This document shows positions 58,203 through 64,000 of a DNA stretch of 64,000 bases, one piece after another. The stretch is from NCBI RefSeq assembly GCF_012516315.1, contig NZ_CP051185.1, positions 3,787,363-3,851,362 of the forward strand, in the 5' to 3' direction. Source of the stretch: Limnospira fusiformis SAG 85.79 (lineage in GTDB: Bacteria; Cyanobacteriota; Cyanobacteriia; Cyanobacteriales; Microcoleaceae). The first letter of the stretch is position 1; each line of letters starts with the position of its first letter. A program made the translations under genes and the position numbers. The notes beneath the pieces were generated by a model. The model was not told where the DNA came from. It worked only from the letters and a program-made list of their open reading frames with translations, and ran no database searches.

Positions 58203-58802
58203 ATGAAATCCCCTATTATATCTCAATCAATTCAGATTAAAAATAAAAATATTCACTATTTAGAAGCAGGTCAGCCTGATGCTCCTTCGGTCTTATTATT
58301 ACATGGGGCTAGTTTTCGCGCTAAAACCTGGGAAGAAATCGGCACCATCAAACAATTGACTAATCAAAATTATCGAGTGGTGGCTGTGGATCTTCCCGGC
58401 TATGGAACCTCGGAAACTATCTCTGATGAACCTGTACAATTTTTGGTGAAGCTAACTGACAATTTACAATTACATAACACGGTCATTGTTTCTCCTTCTA
58501 TGAGTGGTCGATATAGTTTACCCTTTCTAATTCAACATCATGAGTCAGTACGAGGCTTTGTGGCTGTGGCTCCGGTGGGTATTTTAAAAATGGCTGAAAA
58601 ACTTGAGGGTATTCAAATACCGACTTTGGCTATTTGGGGAAGTAATGACCAAATTGTGCCGCCTAGTCAGGCTGATATCTTAATTCAAACTATGCCGAAT
58701 TGTCAAAAAGCGATCCTTAAAAATGCTGGTCATGCTTGTTATCTGAAAGCGCCGAATAAGTTTCATGAAAATTTAATTCAATTTCTGAAGTCTCTCAAAT
58801 AG
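58203..58802 (+). CDS. small alpha/beta hydrolase (ABHD14-like)
   Basis: 199 residues. Nucleophile elbow VSPSMSGRY (Ser99, S-x-S-x-S instead of G-x-S-x-G), oxyanion-side LLLHGASFRA, acid in WGSNDQIVP and His in NAGHACYL. Short lidless hydrolase; esterase or lipase-like activity is likely but the substrate is unknown. Confidence 0.85.
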   Translation: MKSPIISQSIQIKNKNIHYLEAGQPDAPSVLLLHGASFRAKTWEEIGTIKQLTNQNYRVVAVDLPGYGTSETISDEPVQFLVKLTDNLQLHNTVIVSPSMSGRYSLPFLIQHHESVRGFVAVAPVGILKMAEKLEGIQIPTLAIWGSNDQIVPPSQADILIQTMPNCQKAILKNAGHACYLKAPNKFHENLIQFLKSLK

Positions 58803-58912
58803 CTGTCCAATCTAGCTGTTCAATATCTGATGCTTGATAATTTTTGCCATCAATCATTATCCTTTGATTATATTGTTGTCACAACCTCTAATCCACCAGT
58901 TGTTAAAGTAAG

Positions 58913-59473
58913 ATGGATGAAAAATCTAAAAAGGCGCTATTTATCCTGGGTGGACTAGATGAAGATGACCTGCGGTGGGTAGCTTACCAAGGTAGGTTAC
59001 AGACTTTGGAACAAGGAGAAATACTGATTCATGAAGGAACACCTATCAACGCGCTTTATATTATTTTAAGCGGAACACTTAGGGTATATATTCATTCTAA
59101 TAATAACCATGATCGTGACCTGGCTTATCTATCACAAGGGGAATTAGTAGGCGAAATTTCTTTTTTGGATAACCGCGCTCCTGTCGCTACTGTTGAAGCT
59201 GTGGAAACTACGGAATTGTTGGCAATTCCTCGCTATCAACTAACTAGCAAACTCCGCAGTAGTTCTAAATTCTCAGCTAGATTTTATCAGGGGATTTGTT
59301 GGTGTTTAGCTAACCGTATGCGCGGGACGGTTCGACAATTGGGTTATCAGTCTTCTGAACCTGAACAAGATATACTATTTGGTTGCGAATTTACCCAAAA
59401 TATGCAAGATTTTATGATAGTAGCAGAGGCTAAACTAAACTGGTTAATTCACAAGATACACCAGATGCGTTGA
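58913..59473 (+). CDS. cyclic-nucleotide-binding domain protein
   Basis: 186 residues with one CRP-like cNMP fold: GEILIHEGTPINALYIILSGTLRVYI, LAYLSQGELVGEISFLDNRAPVATVEAVETTELLAI. The phosphate-binding cassette reads GEISFLDNRAPVAT, with Glu and Arg in place. No HTH follows; the C-terminal 50 residues are helical. It is therefore a sensor or adaptor, not a transcription factor. Confidence 0.87.
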   Translation: MDEKSKKALFILGGLDEDDLRWVAYQGRLQTLEQGEILIHEGTPINALYIILSGTLRVYIHSNNNHDRDLAYLSQGELVGEISFLDNRAPVATVEAVETTELLAIPRYQLTSKLRSSSKFSARFYQGICWCLANRMRGTVRQLGYQSSEPEQDILFGCEFTQNMQDFMIVAEAKLNWLIHKIHQMR

Positions 59474-59510
59474 TAGCTCAATCTTCCCGGAAAATTGGCG
59501 GTTATTTGAT

Positions 59511-59546
59511 ATCTGTAGATGGTGGAAGATCACCCCATCTACAGAT
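59511..59546. terminator. bidirectional terminator-like hairpin
   Basis: ATCTGTAGATGG (59511-59522) and CCATCTACAGAT (59535-59546) form a perfect 12-bp stem with a 12-base loop, between convergent genes (cNMP protein and gloB). Confidence 0.7.
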
Positions 59547-59590
59547 GATATGCTGATTGACTTAGTGCTACTCACGCCACTAGACCACCC

Positions 59591-60361
59591 CTAAAACTGG
59601 TCTTTCATTCCCCTGATCCGAGCAAAGGTCTGGATATCATCTTTACCTTGAACGGCTAACTGTAATGCGGGTTCATCCCAACGTAGAAAGGGATTAGTTG
59701 CCTTTTCTACGCCTATTAATGAGGGGATAGTGGGTTGGTTTTGACTGCGAGCTATGGTGACTTTTTCCAAGCGATCGCGTAAGTTGATATTATCACCATC
59801 TACTGTTAGCGCAAATTTCAGGTTGTTTAAGGTGTATTCATGAGCGCACCAGATCCGTGTATCATCGGGTAGCGATCGCAATTTAGACAGAGAACTAACC
59901 ATCTGGCTAGGGGTTCCTTCAAATAAGCGACCACACCCCCCCGCAAATAAAGTATCACCGCAGAATAATTCCCCCCCTTCCTTATCGGTAGCCGGAAAAT
60001 AGTACGCAATATGACCGCGAGTATGACCGGGAACAAAGAATACATCGGCTTTACGACCGCCAAATTCTACGCGATCGCCTTCTTTTAAAAATACTTCCTG
60101 TCCGGGAATGCGATCGCGATCTTCTGCGCCTCCATATACTGTTAAATTGGGAAAATGCTTCCTCAATTCACGATTTCCTCCCACATGATCCGCGTGGTGA
60201 TGGGTATTAAAAATCGCTATCAGTTCCGCACCCAGTTCCGACAATTTTGCTAGTACCGGGTCCGCTTCTGCTGGATCAACTACCGCCGCCTGATTCTGTT
60301 CGGGGTCATGCAGCAGAAATATGTAGTTATCTGATAAAGCTGGTAGTCTATAAACGTCCAT
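59591..60361 (-). CDS. gloB: hydroxyacylglutathione hydrolase (glyoxalase II)
   Basis: Releases D-lactate and glutathione from S-lactoylglutathione in methylglyoxal detoxification. 256 residues. Metal motif [10 protein letters not shown] (His54, His56, Asp58, His59), second ligands in [13 protein letters not shown] and [18 protein letters not shown], and the HAGH C-terminal motif [14 protein letters not shown]. The C-terminal end ([11 protein letters not shown]) is typical. Confidence 0.95.
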   Translation of the reverse strand: MDVYRLPALSDNYIFLLHDPEQNQAAVVDPAEADPVLAKLSELGAELIAIFNTHHHADHVGGNRELRKHFPNLTVYGGAEDRDRIPGQEVFLKEGDRVEFGGRKADVFFVPGHTRGHIAYYFPATDKEGGELFCGDTLFAGGCGRLFEGTPSQMVSSLSKLRSLPDDTRIWCAHEYTLNNLKFALTVDGDNINLRDRLEKVTIARSQNQPTIPSLIGVEKATNPFLRWDEPALQLAVQGKDDIQTFARIRGMKDQF

Positions 60362-60597
60362 TCATTTTGCTCTCACAACTCAGGGAACACTTTGATCTCA
60401 AATATATTCTGACACTATCAAAACCCTTAGAACAACACCAACTATAATTAAGCTATCCTAATCGTTTCGCCAAAATAGTTTTGTTTTTTAAAAGTATTTT
60501 AAGATTTAATACAATTTTATGGCTAATTACTCTCAAATACTTGACGAGAGCATGGGGGTTTTGCTATCCTCAAAGAAATCGCATCCAAGGGCTTGCT

Positions 60598-60753
60598 GTG
60601 TCTACACGCCAAAAAATAGACTACAACCCCCATGATATCGCGAAATATAATATTATCCGGCAACAATTTAAAATTCACGATGCACGAGTTTTTGAGGAAT
60701 TGGGGACGGCCCCCAATCCACTTATTGACAAAATCGCGGTTATATGTATATAG
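60598..60753 (+). CDS. small unrecognised ORF (51 codons)
   Basis: GTG start, MSTRQKIDYNPHDIAKYN through FEELGTAPNPLIDKIAVICI. The upstream frame (from 60481) is AT-rich and unconvincing. The segment looks protein-like and could be the remnant of a larger gene cut short at 60753, just before the mutS stop. No function assigned. Confidence 0.3.
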   Translation: MSTRQKIDYNPHDIAKYNIIRQQFKIHDARVFEELGTAPNPLIDKIAVICI

Positions 60754-60759
60754 CCATAA

Positions 60760-63411
60760 TTACTCCTGGTCATCCTCAAAAATATTTAACTGTTGAATAT
60801 TGGTAGTATTAGCAGGAGGTTTTTGAATACCCTTTCGCAAACCCATAGCAATTTTGCTGTGTTTTTCAATTTGTCGCATGACCTGTTTAGCGCGTTTAAT
60901 GACGACATCAGGCAACCCCGCCAAGCGTCCGGCTTCGATACCGTAGGACTTATCAGCGCCGCCGGGTTGAACTTGATGCAAAAAGATAATTTTATCTGGC
61001 AATTCTTTGACAGTGACCTGATAATTGGCGACATTATCAAGAATGGAAGCCAGTTCATTTAACTCATGGTAATGAGTGGCAAAAATAGTCCTAGCCTTAA
61101 TAGTAGTAGCGAGATATTCGGCGACTGACCAGGCTATAGACAACCCATCAAAAGTGGCAGTTCCCCTACCAATTTCATCTAACAAAACCAATGATTTGGG
61201 AGTAGCATGGTTAAGGATATTAGCAGTTTCATTCATTTCTACCATAAAGGTAGATTGACCTGTAGCCAAGTCATCCACCGCGCCTACTCGCGTAAAAATG
61301 CGATCGCAAATGCTAAGTTTAGCAGAAGTAGCCGGAACAAAGCTGCCGATTTGTGCCATTAATTGAATCAAGCCAATTTGTCGGAGATAACAGCTTTTTC
61401 CACTAGCATTAGGACCTGTTAAAATAATCAAATCTGGATGAGAAGGCGGCGAAATGTCCGCCGTCGGTAGGGTCACCTCTGGGCTCCCCAACTGGGCGGT
61501 ATTTGGCACAAAAAAGCCAGCAGGTAGAGATTTTTCGACTACAGGATGCCTACCTTCTATAATTCTAAGTTCCCGTCCGCCGACTATTTCCGGGCGACAA
61601 TAACCCTGATAAACAGCAATTTCAGCTAATCCACATAATACATCAATAGCGGCGATCGCCCGCGAAATTTCCCTAATTAAATCCGTGTGTTCTCCCACTT
61701 CGTCTCGCAGGCGAGCAAAGATTTCATATTCAAGCTGATTAAGGTCTTCCTTAGCGGTTAAAATTCGCGCCTCTCTTTCTTTCAACTCTGGGGTGATGTA
61801 ACGTTCCTCATTGGTGAGAGTTTGTTTACGGATATAATCATCAGGAGCCTGATCAGACTTAGAGCGAGTAATGCTAATATAGTAGCCAAAAGTCTTGTTA
61901 AAACCCACTTTGAGGGTAGGAATTCCGGTGCGTTCCCGTTCCTGAATTTCCAAATTAGCAATCCATTGTTGGTCTTCAGCCGCCCCAGCCTGCATTTGAT
62001 CCAATTGCGGATCAACCCCCGGTTTAATTAATCCCCCTTCCTTTAAATAAAGAGGAGGGGACTCGACTAGATAACTATTAATTTTTCGTGCCAGTTCTTC
62101 TAACAAGGGAGGCACATTTTGTAAAGCCTTCAAATAGGGAGATTTTGCGGACTTAGCCAAGGCTGCGAGTTGTGGTAATTTCGATAAAGAATCAGCCAAA
62201 CTGACCAAATCTTTAGCGTTAGCGGTACCATTAGCAGCCCTCCCTGTCAACCTTTCCAAGTCATAAATTTTCCGTAAGAGTTGCTGAAGGTCTTGTCGCA
62301 ATTCGGCATTATTAATTAATTCTTGAATCGTATCATAACGGGAACATATCCCCTTAATACTCAGCAAAGGTTGCAGCAACCAACGACGTAAAGCACGAGC
62401 CCCCATAGCGGTAGAAGTTTGATCTATTGCCCATAATAGAGACCCCTGCAAAGTGCCATCACGAATAGTTTGGGTAATTTCCAAATTTCGGCGAGTTTGA
62501 TAATCTAAAATCAGATAATCACTAAGAGTATAACTATGTAACTGTTGTAAAGGCACGGCATTTTGTTTCTGGGTTTCCTCCAGATATTCCAAAAGTCCCC
62601 CAGCGGCTCTGACTCCTAGGGGCAAATTGTGGCAACCAATACCTTCAAGTGATCGCAATTTAAACTCTTCTAAAATTCGCGACCTAGCTTCCCCCAAAGT
62701 AAAAGGGATTTGGGAGCGCAAAGAATAGCAAAAGTCCGCAGGCAAACAATCAGGCAAACTCTCACTTTTCTGTCCTGGTCGTAACATTTTACCTAAATCA
62801 GGCGCATGAGTAGGGAACAATATTTCCGAAGGTTGTAACCGCATCAATTCCTGAGTCAAATGTTCCAAATTCTGAGATTGAGTAGCCAAAAACTCTCCCG
62901 TTGACACATCAGCATAAGCCAGACCCCAGTGGTCTCCAGCTATGACCACCGCCGCCAAAAAATTATTCTGGCGACCTGGCAGCATTTGGTCATCAGTCAA
63001 AGTTCCGGGAGTCAAAATGCGGGTAATTTCTCGCTTAACCTGTCGTCGTTCTTTAGCAGCGATCGCCGCATCTTCCACCTGATCACAAATCACCACCGGA
63101 TAGCCCTTTTCCAGCAACATATTGCTATAGCGGTAAACGTGCTCAAAAGGCACGCCAGTCATGGGGACCCGACCAATTTCCTTTCCTGCTGATTTAGTAG
63201 TTTGAACCAACTCTAATTCGCGGGCAATTGTAACGGCATCCTGAAAAAAACACTCAAAGAAATCCCCCACCCGAAAAAACAGTAAAGCATGGGGATATTG
63301 GTCTTTCACCTCAATGTATCGCTGCATCATCTCCGACAGTTGAGAGCGATCCAATTGTCGGTAGTCCGCATTATTAGGTAAAGATTCCGATCCACTAGGG
63401 GAAAAATTCAT
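60760..63411 (-). CDS. mutS: DNA mismatch repair protein MutS
   Basis: 883 residues, normal for MutS1. The mismatch-reading F-x-E is at Phe51-Glu53 in [10 protein letters not shown]; the connector and lever domains follow ([29 protein letters not shown]). The ATPase has Walker [14 protein letters not shown] (about 665; most MutS1 have GPNMGGKST), [14 protein letters not shown], Walker [17 protein letters not shown] and the ATHYHEL signature. The C-terminal helix-turn-helix [21 protein letters not shown] is present. Appears complete. Confidence 0.96.
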   Translation of the reverse strand: MNFSPSGSESLPNNADYRQLDRSQLSEMMQRYIEVKDQYPHALLFFRVGDFFECFFQDAVTIARELELVQTTKSAGKEIGRVPMTGVPFEHVYRYSNMLLEKGYPVVICDQVEDAAIAAKERRQVKREITRILTPGTLTDDQMLPGRQNNFLAAVVIAGDHWGLAYADVSTGEFLATQSQNLEHLTQELMRLQPSEILFPTHAPDLGKMLRPGQKSESLPDCLPADFCYSLRSQIPFTLGEARSRILEEFKLRSLEGIGCHNLPLGVRAAGGLLEYLEETQKQNAVPLQQLHSYTLSDYLILDYQTRRNLEITQTIRDGTLQGSLLWAIDQTSTAMGARALRRWLLQPLLSIKGICSRYDTIQELINNAELRQDLQQLLRKIYDLERLTGRAANGTANAKDLVSLADSLSKLPQLAALAKSAKSPYLKALQNVPPLLEELARKINSYLVESPPLYLKEGGLIKPGVDPQLDQMQAGAAEDQQWIANLEIQERERTGIPTLKVGFNKTFGYYISITRSKSDQAPDDYIRKQTLTNEERYITPELKEREARILTAKEDLNQLEYEIFARLRDEVGEHTDLIREISRAIAAIDVLCGLAEIAVYQGYCRPEIVGGRELRIIEGRHPVVEKSLPAGFFVPNTAQLGSPEVTLPTADISPPSHPDLIILTGPNASGKSCYLRQIGLIQLMAQIGSFVPATSAKLSICDRIFTRVGAVDDLATGQSTFMVEMNETANILNHATPKSLVLLDEIGRGTATFDGLSIAWSVAEYLATTIKARTIFATHYHELNELASILDNVANYQVTVKELPDKIIFLHQVQPGGADKSYGIEAGRLAGLPDVVIKRAKQVMRQIEKHSKIAMGLRKGIQKPPANTTNIQQLNIFEDDQE

Positions 63412-63861
63412 AAGCGATTTAAGGAGCTTTTAACATCGGAACTGCCAACACACATATTATCATCATTGACAACGTAGTAGGGGAGGCATCTAGCAATCAG
63501 GAAGTCCAGACTCTTTATAGCCACCGGGTGCTGAAAGTATCTATATCAAGGTGAACCACCTAGACTATAGCCCTAACCAGAGCTCAGGCTACCATCCAGG
63601 TAAATATTACCATTGATGATGTTGACGACACCCAACTACCCCCAAATGCAAGCCGTAAGCAACAAATTTTAACCTAACTCCCAGGCTAATTACTGTTCAT
63701 GGGGCTTGACTAATGCTACCATTGGACTAAAGGCTATCAACTCAGGGGCTACCAATCGAATTAAAACCCTTTCGTCTCATAGGAGCATGATTTAATCTCA
63801 AATTAGGTTAATATTTTAGGGCAATATGGTATAAGAAGCGAGAAGAGTTGAGGATAAACCT
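63412..63861. other. spacer upstream of mutS, nothing recognised
   Basis: 450 bases with no ORF, tRNA or clear repeat. It should hold the mutS promoter. TAGTGTGTT-like inverted words and an AATATTTTAGGGCAATATGG stretch near 63811 are visible but not interpretable. Confidence 0.4.
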
Positions 63862-64000
63862 ATTGCCAGATATGTCAAACCCAAGGAAGCGGCCCAAATC
63901 CTTGGAGTCCATGAAAGAATACTCCGCAGATGGGACGACAATGGCTCAATCGAGACCATCAGAACCCCCGCTGGGCAACGACGATACAACGTTGAGTCAT
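63862..64000 (+). CDS. IS607-type TnpA, N-terminal part (runs off the right edge)
   Basis: The frame reads ARYVKPKEAAQILGVHERILRRWDDNGSIETIRTPAGQRRYNVES, the MerR-like HTH of IS607 resolvases, close in pattern to the tnpA at 53498-54085. Where Met is expected the codon is ATT (63862); a TAA lies eight codons upstream in frame. The catalytic domain is outside the window. Confidence 0.82.
   Translation, partial: MARYVKPKEAAQILGVHERILRRWDDNGSIETIRTPAGQRRYNVES

Overview
The window reads as chromosome of a filamentous cyanobacterium, most like Arthrospira/Limnospira. Evidence: frequent GCGATCGC (HIP1) octamers, a PSRP-3/Ycf65 ribosomal protein gene, a PucC-like BCD-family carrier, an NtcA-type site in front of a cyanate operon, large multi-PAS/GAF kinases, and a very heavy load of insertion sequences and group II introns. 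Genus assignment is inference.

Layout. 1-5.1 kb: an ISKra4 transposase tail, then a minus-strand cyanate operon (binding protein, permease, ATPase, a DUF1348 protein, cyanase) behind a GTA-N8-TAC site. 5.4-16.5 kb: a mobile-element pile-up. Three nests of ORF-less group II introns sit inside one another at one domain IV site; two of the nests lie inside an IS1-type element, and IS1634 and IS630 elements have landed in the introns. 16.4-17.1 kb: a broken SWIM zinc-finger gene. 17.4-23.8 kb: a membrane/coiled-coil protein ending in a HicA-like domain, lipA, a response regulator, a heptose-kinase-like PfkB protein and a PabB-PabC fusion. 23.8-25.0 kb: a 14-copy interspersed repeat array with quantised spacing. 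25-37.9 kb: a Mo-nitrogenase C-terminal-domain protein, PSRP-3, a HAD hydrolase, a 1488-residue PAS/GAF histidine kinase, an endonuclease/exonuclease/phosphatase-fold protein, a receiver-GGDEF-EAL protein, a decayed receiver-kinase gene, a thioesterase and a double Usp protein. 37.9-42.3 kb: argC, whose start codon is split by a group II intron encoding a maturase without a recognisable reverse transcriptase active site, then a glycosyltransferase-TPR gene. 42.5-56.4 kb: a second pile-up of IS630 copies, an integrase pseudogene, an AI-2E-transporter pseudogene carrying an IS630 inside an IS630, an HD protein, an RND adaptor, a CHASE2/adenylate cyclase pseudogene, an IS607 element and the 3' end of another intron abutting a tRNA 3' half. 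56.5-63.4 kb: BCD carrier, alpha/beta hydrolase, cyclic-nucleotide-binding protein, gloB and mutS. The window ends in an IS607 resolvase gene.

What stands out. (1) The argC intron separates the ribosome binding site plus the A of ATG from TG and the rest of the gene, so only splicing makes the normal start; a loop in the intron (5'-TGTTGC-3') pairs with the exon end GCAATA as an EBS1 should. (2) The nested introns show complementary losses: one nest has three 5' halves and two 3' halves, another two 5' halves and three 3' halves, as expected from recombination within self-nested introns. (3) Eight IS630 copies record self-insertion at one preferred TA, reading-frame toggling by an A7/A8/A9 run, and spread of a shared truncated version. 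All calls come from reading the sequence; no database search was run.
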